Below are positions 35,590-49,066 of a stretch of DNA of 64,000 nt, one piece after another. Under the pieces are notes generated by a model. It did not search any database, was not told the DNA's origin, and saw only the letters and a list, made by a program, of their open reading frames with translations. The translations under genes were made by a program, and so were the position numbers. Positions within the stretch are counted from its first letter, which is position 1; each line of letters starts with the position of its first letter. The DNA comes from Ricinus communis (lineage: Eukaryota; Streptophyta; Magnoliopsida; Malpighiales; Euphorbiaceae), in contig NC_063263.1 in NCBI RefSeq assembly GCF_019578655.1, positions 11,097,001 through 11,161,000 of the forward strand, read 5' to 3'.

Positions 35590-36296
35590 TATGCTAGGGT
35601 TAAGAAACCCCTGGAGTATTCAACATAATGTTATATCGCCTGGAAGTGTACCATTAATGGAGAATTCTCCATTTCCAGCGCTTGGAACTTTCTCAGTGAT
35701 GAAGCTGTCGGAGTAGAATGGAGAAAGAAGTATTACGGATCAAGCAGATCATATTGGTAGACATAATTATATTCCTTGGTTGATTATTAAGACAAAGCTA
35801 AGAACCAAAGATCAGTTGAAAACTCGGGGGGTTGTTAATAATGACACGTTCATCCTCTGTACTTACAAGAGACTATTCCCCATATCTTTCTCTCTTTTTT
35901 TTTCTTTCTATTTTCCGTATGCAGCAGCTATTTGGAACAGGGATGCTGATGGCTCGTAACATTAGCAGAAGTAAGTGCACCTGGAGATCAGCTGGTTTTT
36001 TGCGAGAGACGTCTGGCAAAAACCAATTACGGAAGTTGAGAAGGTCGGTTTTGGCAGCAACAGTGCACCATATTTGGAGAAGCAGGAATCAACAGGTCTT
36101 CCAGAATTTTACAGTTCAAGTCAATGATGTAATTCAAAAAGTCGTAGCAGTAGACATGCTGCAGATGTTATTAACATATTTGCTGCTCTTAGTATGGGCT
36201 AACTGTTTTCCTGTTTCTTTTTTTGGCTTAGCCAGTTGTACTGGTTTTTCTTTCATCAATGATAGTTTCTTGGTATTGACAGAGAAAGAAAATTAG
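35590..36296 (+). pseudogene. LINE (non-LTR retrotransposon) ORF2 3'-end relic
   Basis: Translation in three frames gives pieces of the zinc-binding region found at the C-terminus of plant LINE reverse transcriptases: 'NGEFSISSAWNFL' near 35655-35695, 'IPWLIIKTKLRTKDQL' near 35772-35820, and 'VLAATVHHIWRSRNQQVF' near 36045-36100. Stops and frameshifts separate them, and the reverse transcriptase proper is absent, as expected of a 5'-truncated insertion. It is not a host gene despite the 154-codon open frame at 35832-36296. Confidence 0.75.
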
Positions 36297-37044
36297 ATAC
36301 GTAGAATTATATGAGGTGAGAGGATTAATTACTAAACCATCATATCACAGTCTAAATAGAAATTAGTGTGAGTATATGAAAACCAATTTTCAGCATTTAA
36401 TATCGTTTATTGATACACACAATAAAAATTAACGCATCGATTAATGATGTCACCTCACTTTTCATAATTTAATTTAACTTAACTGTGGAGATATATGATT
36501 AATAAAATATTTAAAATCAATTATTATCCGGGATGTAGTATCATTAATTAACATGGTTTATTTTTGTTAAATATACATGTCTAGGGAAGGCATAATAAAC
36601 AGTTAGTTGTGTCTTTGGGTTGATGATGTAGAACTTGGCAAACTTACACTCTGTCTAAGAATTAATTCAATAAGCAATTTTTCTATTAATGAAGTCTTTT
36701 CTTTTTTGTGAATATGCTTGAATTGAAGCCTAAAGTTTATTGATATTATCTATTTTCATTCATCAACTTTGATTGATTCAGAAATTAAATACTAGCCACC
36801 CACAAATTGAAGGATCACTTTATTTCATTTCTATCATGTTTATTTCATCATCATCTGTCCGGGATGACTGAAGTGAACTACAAATACACCAGTAGGAATA
36901 CAGAAACATTTCCTTGTATCATTACTATACAAAAAATGGATGTAATGTTCCTAAGAAAATGTTTAACAAATTTAGAATTTCTTCATTATAATGCCTACAG
37001 CTATAAACCAAAGAATAAGAATAATAAGACAACAAACTAAATCT

Positions 37045-40000
37045 TTATCTCCTTTGGAAGTTAAAGGACTTGACAGAAACAGCGAAAATAAAAGCAAATA
37101 GTACAGTAGTCCCGACAATCACAGCTGCAACTACTCCGAGAAAATCATGTCTGATACCATAGTACTCTCTTACAAAATCTTCCACTGTTTGGCTCCCACC
37201 TTCAAATGAATCTTTTATATCTGCAAACTGCGACCCAATCAATCCGTACAAGGTCCATGACACTGGACATGCCCAGTAATACCATCTCCACCATACAGGC
37301 ATCCTCTGTCAGATTACAGAATTGGTAGAATAAAGTCAGTCCAAAGAACAACTATAAGCTACAGACAACATAAACCTGTAAAATTTTAAAACGACGAAAG
37401 GCCATGAAACGCTTACGGTTCTTGGGACAATAAATCCTGAAAAGAGGTTCCAAATTCCATAAAATGCTGAAGAAACTATGGATGCAATGTGGTGATTTGG
37501 CGTCACGGCAACAGCCATCATTCCGTAGTAGGTGAAGTACATCAATGTGAAGTACATGAAGAATATATACCAAAAGAACTTAGCAGCAGTCCATTCGAAT
37601 CCAATCATTGAGTATGTTAAAAGACCATATACAACTGCTTGAGCAAAAATGTATGGAATCTCAACCAGGACCTGTGGCCAGAGATTCGAAGTTTGTTAAG
37701 AATAAATCCAGAATGTTCTACCTGACGAATGTTCCATTAAAACAAGAAAAGACTTGTTACCTGCGCATAGGCATAAGGCAAAGCTGAATACATTCCGGCA
37801 GCTCTTTCTCTATAGAAGACAGTTCTTTCAATTGCTACAACCGGTTGCACAGATGCCGCATTTTGTGTCCCTAGAAAGACAACTGCTCCGTACATTGAAC
37901 CCGCAGAATTAAAAATGTCTTGTTGCGTCCTCCTATAGTTCAAGGAGAAATAAGATTGGAAGGCATAAATACAACATTAGTATGAACCACTAACGGTTTT
38001 AGTACTACTACATAACTTACGTTTTGGAGCCAAGATCCCAGAACATTGTCCCGAACATCAATGCTATAAAGGTGGTGAACAGAAATCTGACAGCAGTATA
38101 TGGTGGATTCCGCCAGTATGACAACCGTTGCTTCCATAAGCAAGCTATGCATTGGGTTAAAAAGGACTGGGAGTACTGTGTAGGGAAATAGAGGCCCTTT
38201 GAACCAGGAGCTGAAGTGCTTAATTCTTTAATAATTGCTTTGTTTCTCCTGAAAAATGTACCGCACATCAGCAACCAATACCAGAACAAATTTCTAAGTG
38301 ATCTATTATCCTCTGTTTGAAACATTAATAGTGCACGCTACGTAATTCTTACAAGTTTACCTGTACAACTCTGAATTCTTGTAGATAGTAGCAAAATCAA
38401 CTCCCAAAGACAACTCTTGTGCAGAACTGGTAACTTCCAGCATCCAAGTTGCTGGATTATAACCATCTTTAATTTTACTTACTCCTTCAATTCCCTTTAC
38501 AAAATGAATAATTAAAAAAATTAGCATGAGTGTAATATGAAAATAGTTCTTAAAATTTGCATGAAGGTTCTTTCTAAGTTTCCATGACATCAAATGTACC
38601 TCAAAATAGTTAATCAGATGGCAAGAATGGCGACCCAATGGCCCAACATATATCTCTTCTCCACCTCTCTTCATCAAGAATAGCTGCAATGGAAAGATAT
38701 ACACAACACATATAAGTGACAAAGAACTTAAGACACAATGAATCTTCAACCTTATGATCTCTTAAACATTCCTTACCTCATCGAAAGCTTCAAATATATC
38801 AATACTTGGCTGGTGGATGGTGCATACAACCGTTCTTCCTGTGTCCACAGTGTTTCTAACTGTTCTCATTACAATTGCAGCAGCCCTTGCATCTAGTCCT
38901 GAAGTTGGCTCATCCATGAATATTATGGAGGGGTTTGCCACTAGCTCAACTGCAATTGTTAGCCGCTTCCGCTGCTCAGTAGACAGACCATTCACCCCTG
39001 GCAATCCGACTAGTGCTTGCCTCAGTGGATTTAGTTCCACAAGCTCCATAACTTCATCAACAAACATCTGCAACAAGATTTTGAAACATGAAGTCAATAT
39101 TGTGTGACTGAAAACTCTTCCCATTTAATGTATTACAGACAGATGGTGTACATTCAAGATAACTGAGCATATTCACAGCATTGTCAAGAAGAAGAAACAG
39201 GTTTCTTCAAACTCGATAAAAGCATAGGATATGGGATATCAATGCCTTTTAAACAATATAATGCAAATCATCCTGAATGGACTAAACACAAGAGCGATGA
39301 TGTTTGAAGTATACCAATTTGCATTGAAAACTAGATGCGTAAAGAATACTTGTGATGTACATTTTTACCTTCCTGGTTTCAGGGTCAACTTCAGGGGCTA
39401 GACGAAGCCAAGCCGAGTAGATTAGGGATTCATAAACAGTAACGTGTGGCGAATGGATGTCATTTTGCTCGCAATATCCTGAAATTCTAGCAAAAGTATC
39501 TTGCTTCTTTGGGTACCCAGAAATTCTGATGTCCCCCTCAATATATCCACCAGTTTTCCTACCAGCCAGCACATCCATCAGAGTAGTTTTACCAGCACCA
39601 CTAACACCCATCAATGCTGTCAGAACACCTGGCTTGAATGCACCACTGACACCCTTCAAAAGCACCAATTTATCTTCAGCAATTCCTTGACTTTTCATTT
39701 CCTGTAAAGTTTAATGTAACAAGGTCAAATTCCATCATTGTTTGAACCATATCGCACTGAAAGGAAATATTTTTCTCCTTTTTGATACCTGAGGCATGTC
39801 AACAGAGTACAAAACATCATTAAAGGTGATGGAATGTGGTTCAAATGGAAGAACCATTCCTTTTTTCTTATTATGGTTTGCCTCATCAGTCATCCTAATT
39901 CCAACTCCACTCTCTACAAAGAAATTAAGTGTACTACGTTAGCAACTAATAAGAACATAAGAAATGAATTTGAGATGAACCCATTACCAATGAGACTTAC

Positions 40001-43000
40001 CTGTGATTGTCCTATGACTACTTCCATTTTGTGATAACTGAATGGCTCCTTCGGTTCTGTCACTACGTTCAGGCTCGTCAGATATAACAGCATGGGGCTT
40101 CTCATATGCTGCCAAATGTTATTTGCAAGACATTAGGACACGTTCTTATTTTCAGCGAAATAAAAAAAGGAACCTGAAATTTAAAGATAACAATACTCAC
40201 GATTAAGGTAAGTGAGAGCCAAAGTGAAACACAAGTTGAATAATATTGTGAATCCTGTCAATGCGCCTATGCCTATCCAATACCAGTATGCATGTGGGAA
40301 GAACCCACGACTTTTAATAAATTGAACTCCCAAGGAATCAGTTGAGGTTGAGTTTGCTGGAACCTGTAATTCGTAAGGTAACATAAGAAATTGCTTAATT
40401 ATTGAGAAGCTAAAACCCAAATATTGTCAAGTTCAAGAGAATTACATGATTCCAGCTCTCTCCTAAGAACTCATTAGCTACTAATGCATTCTGCCCATAC
40501 ATCATTGGTGAGATCCAGTAACCCCATATCCACCATTTCTTAATGTCATCTGTTTAATATAACAAAGAGGAAACAAAATTTGATTCCTTGCCATTCTTGT
40601 TTGATATCCCAAAAATTAGTCAGCCAAACACACTAATTTACAAGATGTACCTCGTGACAGGACTATGCCCCCCAATGCAAAAACTGTAAGTAGCGCAAAT
40701 GATCCAAATGTGTTAGCAACAATCATGTTCCTTCCTACTGCAGCTATAAATCGGAATAGTCCAGAGGCCATCTGGTTAACAATTAAGAGCAGAAAGTACT
40801 GCTTGAATAATCTGCAGTCATAACAATTTGTATCAGCTGGAGCAGAACACATTGCTTTACATGATATTTTAATCAACATAGTTATTTTCTTTTCTTTTCC
40901 TTCTCTTTATTTTCTTTTCCTTCTTACCTTTCAACATTAGGATCAAATCCGATGACATAATAGGTGATAAAAACCCAAACACCAACTTCGAAAAATGTAA
41001 TAGGAATTTTAAGTATCCATGTGGGAAGCGCAAATGCCCAAGGAGGATAGAATAGGAGGTCCCTTTGCTTGTAAAACACAGGAAGCTTTGCAATGGTCAT
41101 GGATAGCTCTGCCATGCCATTGAACATGATCATAACCAAAGTGAAGAACAAGGCGCCCAAATACACTCCTGCATCCGTGAGGTCTTCTCGATGCATCTCA
41201 GTTCGCAGGAATAGTGTCATAGATATAATTGCCATGACTACAAGCTAGAAGCAAGAAAAAAAAATTTCGTTTGAGAAAAATAGGAAATTATTATAACATA
41301 TGCAAAACTAAAAGAACAAAAACTAGAAATATTTAAATTCTGCTGATAATTACTTGGGTGAGCTTGAAGATATAAACAAATGAGTTCCTCTTCATGAGCA
41401 AGTATTCTCTTGAGAAGCAAGCTTTAAACAGCTCCATCTTATCAACACCATACTTTTTCGTTGCCAAGGCAGCAGGGTGGCTCTTGGACTTATCAAATGG
41501 GGTTGAAAGCTCTTGTCCAATTTTTCGACCCACATCATATGATTGGAATGCCTCAGCAAATTCTTGAACTGTGATAAAACTGTAAGGCTGATCTTTTTGT
41601 ACCCAATATTGCTTCTGATCATTCTTTGATGTCACCTGCAATTAATTTTTCATGCTTAAGCATCTTGGAACTTCACAAATAAGGCTTATTCAGAAAGAAA
41701 GATATAACTACTGCGCTCATGCTTACTTCTTGCAAGAAATCTGCCACGCCTTTTCTTTCAGGACACTTGAAGCCCATATAATCAAAAAACTCGAGCACAT
41801 GTTCCCGAGGACCCTGGTAAACAATCTGGCCATCGGACAGCAGAATAATGTCATCAAAGAGATCATAAGTCTCTGGTGCTGGCTGGAGGAGAGAAATGAC
41901 AGCAGTTCCATCAAGAATATGAATGGTTTGCTTAAGTGAGTTCACAATTTGGTAAGTTGTGGAGCTGTCCAAGCCAGTGGAGATCTCATCCATAAACAAT
42001 GCCCTCGCTGGCCCAACCAGCATTTCACCTTCATTTTGAACATTGAAGACATCACTCTAGACACAGTTGTAAATGTGAACAAAGAAAAAATTGAAACTTT
42101 TTTGGTGTTAGAAATAGACTGGTGAATGCTGTTCACCTGTTGTTACACGCTTCCTTTGTCCACCGGAGATGCCTCTTAACATTTCGTCTCCAACCAAGGT
42201 ATCTGCACAGGCTTCTAATCCTAATATCTGCAAATCATAAGTGAGAAAAGTCATCAAACAAGGTATGTCACTAATATCAGTTTTTGATGATATCTGAAGG
42301 CAATAAAGTACTTTCTGGTGATAATACCTTCAAAATATAATCTGTGACCACATTGGTCTCCTGGCCTTCTGTTGCTACAGCCTGTGACACCATAAATATA
42401 CCAGAAAAAGAAAATAAGTTTCCACTAATGCAGCTTGTTCTAGATTGTGAATTATTTATCTTTCTATTGCAATTCTTATTGAGCAAATAACAATATGGTG
42501 TATTTTGTGCCTTTCCATGCCAATTCTTTTTCATTTATGATTTCTTTCCTTACCTTCATGAAAACATCAATATCCGGATCAGGTTTAATATTTGCTGCTT
42601 TCTCTCTTCTAGACAACTCAGCCAGCATTTCTGCAATATTGTCAGATTTTCTCTCATAATTAGTCACATTCAGATTAAATATAAGTCAAGATCAGAACAC
42701 ATCATGAAAATAAGGCTAAAAATAAAAGAAAGTATCATGTATTCTAACCAAGTCGGGTTCCAACTCCTTGGCATCTGGCAGAAAATGATAGAGTTTCTCT
42801 TACAGTCATTTCTCCTATATGAAGATCATGTTGACTGATATAGGCAGCGGTACTTTGTGGTATGAATTCATTCATTCTATGACCATTATAAGTCACATTA
42901 CCAGAAAACTGAAAGAGAAATTCAATATGATCTTAAGTTAAAGATGAAAACCAACAAGCAATAGATTAACATTTAAATGCTAAAATTCCTCAAGGAAGTT

Positions 43001-44158
43001 ATAAAGCCATGACTATGTATTACTACCTTCAAATTAGGATCAAGCTTTCCAGCCAATGCTAACAAAAGTGTAGTCTTTCCAGAACTTGGAGGACCCAAAA
43101 GTAAAGTCATCCTAGCATATATGCAAACCCCAAAGAATCAATTACAAAAGATGCAAAACATTTTCACTACAAATCTAGGATTTGGCCTGAACAATTGTAG
43201 TTAAAGATCAAACGTGTCTTACCTTGATGGCTTGATGACTCCACTAACATCCTTGAGGACGGTCAATTGTTTTTTTCTACTTGGAAGAATATGAAGAGAA
43301 TTCAGGAAGCCCTTTAAAATCAAAGGAAAAGTTAGTTTACAATAAAAACATAATAAACTAAGATTAGCAAGTTCAATCCTCTGAAGTACTTACCTCAAAT
43401 ATATTAATAGAGAAATTAATGAATGTAGGCAAAGCTCTGCTTCCTGCAAAGGCTTCAGCTTCAATATTTAGGTTCTCAAACCGAACTTCAATTTTTGGAA
43501 GTTCAATTCCAACCCTAAAACACCAAGAAACAAGACCAACAATTGTAAGAAAAAAGAACTTCACAGCTACTATCCTATTTTAACTATTTTACTCAATCAG
43601 TCTCAACCCATTTCTACTATTCAAATCCTATACGATAAGAACAGCTAAAATTGATTATTATCTCATTGATATCTATCGGCATGGGAATTTTCTGGATACT
43701 TCAGAAATTCTCAAAGAGGAAGGTCCGGGATTACAAGATAGAAAAAAAATGCAAGATTATTTCTTAGCCACAAGAGCAAAAAAATGCAAAGGAAAAAAAA
43801 ACACAAGAACCAGTAGAAATCTTTACCTATCAATACGGTTCTTGAGCTTCAACAAGAATTCCTCATTATTCTCTTCAGCAACTCTCACTAACCTCTCAAG
43901 CAAAAGTTTCCTTTCATGGAATCCAAGACTACCAACATCAATCTCGTTAGCTCCACTTCTTGATGCAGTAGACAATATACCTTTCCTCAAACGATCATAA
44001 GTAGGCAACCTTTCAAGAGCAGCCCACTTAAGAGCTTCTTCGTCATCTTCTTCTCTTGAAGATCTTGAAAATACTTCAGGTATTGTATTATTTGTCCATA
44101 TAGAAGAACCTCCTCTTCGTAAACTACTACTAGCTCTATAGAGGTCACCACCCTCCAT
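37045..44158 (-). CDS. Full-size PDR-type ABCG transporter, copy C (1442 aa, 24 exons)
   Basis: Near-identical duplicate of copy B. Exons: 44158-43827, 43514-43394, 43311-43223, 43111-43027, 42908-42749, 42630-42554, 42381-42328, 42227-42137, 42028-41727, 41635-41354, 41244-40928, 40811-40651, 40549-40446, 40363-40201, 40108-40001, 39913-39789, 39701-39369, 39067-38777, 38683-38600, 38494-38361, 38248-38021, 37932-37761, 37671-37417, 37305-37045. They total 4,329 nt in frame. NBD1 Walker A GPPSSGKT is at 187-194 and NBD2 Walker A GVSGAGKT at 889-896; [16 protein letters not shown] and both Walker B motifs are intact, and the C-terminus is FNFQRR. It is one codon shorter than B, missing an Ala near residue 9. 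Introns and exons in the 3' half are closer to B than those in the 5' half. The start could be three codons upstream (M-L-K-M), but the MEGG start matches all copies. Confidence 0.94.
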
Positions 44159-44343
44159 TTTTAACAAAGAATTAAATGAACTATCGATGTGATTCAGTAT
44201 ATAACAAAAAACCCACCAAAACCCAAATCTTGTTTCTTCTTGATTTTTAAACTTTGAATGGAAAAATTTATATCAAAGAATTGTTTAGGCTCTCAGAGCT
44301 GAAAGAGCACAAACGGTGCAATGCCATTTCCTTCAGGAATGAG

Positions 44344-44386
44344 CTATTTATAGTGATTGGAGCAGAGGTGGCGGCTGACGGGTCAA
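44344..44386 (-). promoter_or_regulatory. Core promoter of copy C: TATA box, GCC box, W-box
   Basis: CTATAAATAG on the minus strand (44353-44344) lies about 186 bp upstream of the ATG. AGCCGCC (44376-44370) and TTGACC (44386-44381) lie directly upstream. Spacing and order match copy B, and here the W-box is a full TTGACC. Confidence 0.62.
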
Positions 44387-44932
44387 ACTTAAAATATTTT
44401 TGTTATCCTTTTGGGGATCATTATACGAACAAAATTTCTTATTAGTGCATATTTATGAATAAACAGATAGAAAAAAGAGATGGTCACAGGATATTAAACA
44501 GTCTTTATTGAGAAATATTTTTTGATCAGAAATTTCAAGACTATATAAAACTTAAGCCCTCCATTTTCTCTGAAATCGTTTTTCACTGATTTAAAAAGAC
44601 AAAAAAATATCTTTTGAAACCATAAAAGTATATAACAATCTTAATATGATTATATATATTTATTTAGTTCTGAGTATTTATTTTAAAAACTCTATAAGTT
44701 CGTTCTTTTTAATATACTTAGCTCGTTATTTGAACTTGAATTCCATAAAAAATTATTGAAAATATTTTTTATTCTTTTAGATGAGCAAAAAGATTTAAAA
44801 AGATAATTAATATATCCAAAATGGTCATATATGTATTCGTAAAAACACCATCTCAATTTTCTAATTTTATATAGCTTTTAAGAATAAACTAAATATGAAC
44901 AGTAGGACTAAAATTTTGTTATACATTTTATC

Positions 44933-45342
44933 TAAGGATGTGCATTCGGTAGATATGGTTCAAAACCGAACTAACTAGATTTATCGAATAAATTGAATCA
45001 ATATAAAAAATAACCAAATCAAAATTGATTTTCAAATAAATAAAACTAATTAGACTATATATAAATATAAATCGAATCCCGAATATGATGTAAATCAAAG
45101 CAACCGAATAGAATTTGAAATTATTTTAAAATTTAATTTTATATTAAAATAAAAATAAAATTCAATATTCAATTAAATAAATCAGGTATTTCAGTTGATT
45201 CAATTTTTTAATATAAAACCAAACAAAACTGATATTATTTTGATTATTAAAAAAACTAAATTAAATAAATTAAATTTACAGAAAAACTGAACTGAATGAA
45301 AATCGGTTTGGTTGAATTTTCAGAATTTTGCTCACCCCTGTA
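44933..45342. mobile_element. hAT-like MITE in the upstream region of copy C
   Basis: A ~410-bp AT-rich non-coding segment starts TAAGGATGTGCATTCGGT and ends GCTCACCCCTGTA. The ends are an imperfect inverted pair of the GGGGTGTGCA / TGCTCACCCC type, with internal 'aaaccgaac' and 'atcggtttggtt' blocks, typical of a very common plant MITE group. It is absent from the equivalent place upstream of copy B. A clear 8-bp target duplication is not visible. Confidence 0.55.
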
Positions 45343-46690
45343 AGGTATTCCATGAAGAGCCACAGCTGATCTAATCTGTTAGTTTTAAGCTACGTGAAAC
45401 ACTTTAAAGGATAAAAAGACAAATCTATAAGACATTTGCAATGATGTCAGATTATAACTACTAGAAAGCTTCTGACACGTTACAAGTTGAAGAGGGCGTT
45501 ATATAAAGTTATGGCATAATACATATACCACCTTGAAACTTTATATTCTTAACACTTGGCCCCTCTCATTTTATTTTTTGAACATTTACTTTTTATTACA
45601 TGAGCACTTATTTATATGTGTCCTCTATAATCCCTAAATATCCTATAATTTAAAAGGGTTACAAGATTTTTTTGTATAAATTACGGGGACTTAGAAGGAT
45701 TTTGTAGGGTCTCAATATTTGGTTCAAGTGCTAAATTTTACATGATTTTTAGGGTGATGACAGGTCAGAAAATAACTCTTTTAGTTTTAAAATTGAGACA
45801 AATTTAAATGTTTAAATAGTTACAAGGGTGTCAAATAAAAAACATGCCAAATGATAATATAAAAAGTTATATATTACCACAAGTCCTTTTCAAAACCAAC
45901 TTGCCCATTGCCATAAGCACCTTGAAAACAAATTATCATTAGTGTTATCACTGAAAACAAAGTATATATGTGACTTTACATCTAATTTTATAATTAATTA
46001 AAATTCTAAAATAAGGGAAACTTAATACATGAATTTATTTAGATACTTAAATTAATTTTAATTAAATAATTTTAGAAAAGGTAAAAAAGATTAAATGTTC
46101 AAATTGAATCCATATAAGATGTTGGACAACCAAATTAGATTTTATAATCCGTGCAATTCTCTCTTAAAAAAGGAACCAAATTAGACCTACTCAAGAAGTT
46201 TAAGAGCTAAATTGATAATAAAAGTGAAAAGAGTTAAATTGAACCTAACTGTAAAATATGAGGACTAAGTTGAAACTTATTCACTTCTTCTAGAGAGACA
46301 AGAACACGAGGAACAAGTTCCCGCATCCAAAAAAGAGAGAGCGGTCGGTTAGATGGCATCCAGAAGCTTATAAAACAGCGCAATTCCATGATTTTTCCAT
46401 TTATACATTTCCCGTTTAAAATGGTCAAACATCCTTAAATTCTTTCAAATCTCAGTTTATTTTATTTCTGTCCTTTTATTAATGGAAAATCAGTATGCAT
46501 ACCAAATCACAAAAATCACTCTTAAGTACTTTTCAAATTTTTACAGATGAGCCCGTGATTACCAAATTTCTTTCCTTTTATCAAAAGCAAATGTTCATTT
46601 TCTTAAAAGAAACTAACTTTACTTTCTATTAAACACTATTAATTAGCTTAAATATTATTTTTAAAATTTTATAAGTAAAACTCTCTATAA
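45343..46690. other. Intergenic DNA upstream of copy C
   Basis: No gene seen. About 45360-45500 is homologous to the flank of copy B; the remainder looks like unassigned plant repeat remnants. Confidence 0.5.
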
Positions 46691-47740
46691 TTTTATAATT
46701 ATAAAATTAATTAATATTTTATAAAAAATGATAATTCTTTTCATATTTTTCATAAATTATGCTAATTTTTGTAAGTGTTATTAATTGCGAAAAAATGAAT
46801 AACATTATAAAAAAATAGTTATTTTTATGAAACTTAATTATTTACGAAAAATTTAAAATTTTTATTAAAATACTAAATTTTTTGTAATTACGAAATATAT
46901 TGCTAAATTATAAAAAATGACAATCATTTTTATATTTATTTACAAATTAAACTAATTTTTTATAAGTGTTACTAATTGTGAAAAAATGAACGATATTACG
47001 AAAAAATAATTATTTTTATGAAATATAATAATTTACGAAAAAATAACAAATTTATAAAAAATATTAAATTTTTTGTAATCGCAAAATATATTGTTAAATT
47101 GTAAAAATGACAATTTTTTTTATTTTTTTACAAATTATACTAATTTTTCGTAAGTGTTACTAATTCATAATGTTACAAAAAATGACTACTCTTACAAAAT
47201 TTTATGATTTATGAAAAAAATAACAAATTTACGAAAAATACTAAATTTCTCGTAATCGTGAAATATATTATTAAATTATAAAAAATGATAATCTTTTTTA
47301 TATTTTTTCATAAATTATACTAATTTTTAGTAAATATTACCAATTGCAAAAAAACTAATTAATATTATGAAAAAATGATTACTTTCGCAAAATTTAGTGA
47401 TTTAAGAAAAATATTAAATTTATAAAAAATATTAAATTTTTTGTTATCGCAAAATACATTACTAAATTACGAAAAATGACAATTATCTTCATATTTTTTT
47501 ATAAATTACACTAATTTTTCATAAGTGAAATTAATTGTGAAAAAATAAATAATATAACTAAAAAATGATAACCTTTGCAAAATTGGCAAAATTTATGAAA
47601 AATACTAAATCTCTTCATAATTGCAAAATTTATTACTATATAACAAAAAATGAGAATAATCTTCATATATTTTTACAAATTAAATTAACTTTTCTACATT
47701 TTAAGGATGCACAAATTTTTAAAATTAGCTTATGTTATTT
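46690..47740. repeat. Diverged tandem array, ~175-191 bp unit, about six copies
   Basis: A landmark of the form '(t/c)gtaat(c/t)(g/a)c(g/a)aaatatatt(g/a)(c/t)taaatta' followed by 'aaaaatga(c/t)aat' recurs at about 46881, 47072, 47250, 47441 and 47615, with a decayed first unit near 46690. Each unit also holds 'taagtgttactaatt' and 'atgaa(t/c)(g/a)atattac'-like blocks. Units alternate between about 191 and about 175 bp. No coding content. Confidence 0.75.
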
Positions 47741-48339
47741 TTTAAAATAAATTATTTTAATTGGTAATCTATAATTACAGGTTACTAATATCTTTATAAA
47801 AAAATATAAAAATTGTCATTATCTTATTAATAAATTAAAATAAAGTAGGATATTTGTTTAAAAATAAAGTAACCATAAGATTTTTTTCAATGTATAATAT
47901 ACAACCTTTCATGCAAACGGTCCTTAAATGGACCAAACGAGATTTATCATAAGCAGAATATTTCCTTGCACAGCATATAGTCATTGAATATTCTTGATCC
48001 TGAATATACATCGGCAGTCCATTCCCTTACTTGGAAAGACAAGAATGTACTTAATTTTATTAAATGAAAGACCAGGAGTTCAAGGAAAAGCAGCCATTGA
48101 CCATACCATCAACACCACGTGATATCAATTTCATGATGTTTTTAAAGTTATATTTAAAAATAAATTATATATCTAATAATTATTTAATATATTACCAAGA
48201 ACTGTTAATAAAATTTTATTAAACATTTTAATTTATCAGCTATTAATCATTGACTATCAACTATCAGCTACCAGCTTTCAATAGAACAAGGGCTATTGAC
48301 TATTACCAACAACATTTTGCAAGATTAATCTCATATACT

Positions 48340-49019
48340 GAAAGAAATAGTTATAAAAATGGTATGTAAACTTATTAAGATTTGACAATAAGTGTTTTAA
48401 CTCTTAAGAATTGTAATTTAGTGTGATTTAAGTGTATGAACCGGTAACTTATATAAAAAAAGTTGGATAATTATAAAAATAGAATGTGAACTTGTTAAAA
48501 TTTGACAATTAAATATTTAAAGTTTTAAAAGTTACAACTTGATGTGCGAATTTAGTAAATATTTACAATTGAGTGTATATAATAAGTTAATAGCAATCAC
48601 ATACTTGTAATCTTAAAACACATATTATCTGCATAATAGATTAAAAAAATAAAATGTCAAAAAAAATCTTTAAAAAGTATCTATTTTTAATAAATTAGTA
48701 TACCATTCTTACCCCACCGTTATTACAATGTTCTTACTATATTTTCATAAATTTTTTAAAAACAATTTCTATCTAACTTTGAGCAATATTTTATCTTCTT
48801 CAATCCATCATTATAAACATCTAAAACGATCATTATTGAGGATGATAATCTTAACTAGAATGTCAATTATTAATACATCTCCTTATGACATGTATAGTAT
48901 ATATTCATATACTTTTTATCTACTTTTGTAACTTTATTGTACACATGAAAGATTTATCTATGTAAATATTATGTCACTAAGGAAATATAATAGAGTTTTA
49001 TTTGTCTACATTAAGTTTT

Positions 49020-49066
<47 letters not shown>

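Noticed and set aside
35832..36296. A 154-codon open frame as a host gene.
   Set aside because: Its only recognisable part is the LINE zinc-binding tail; the upstream part is a simple frame extension.
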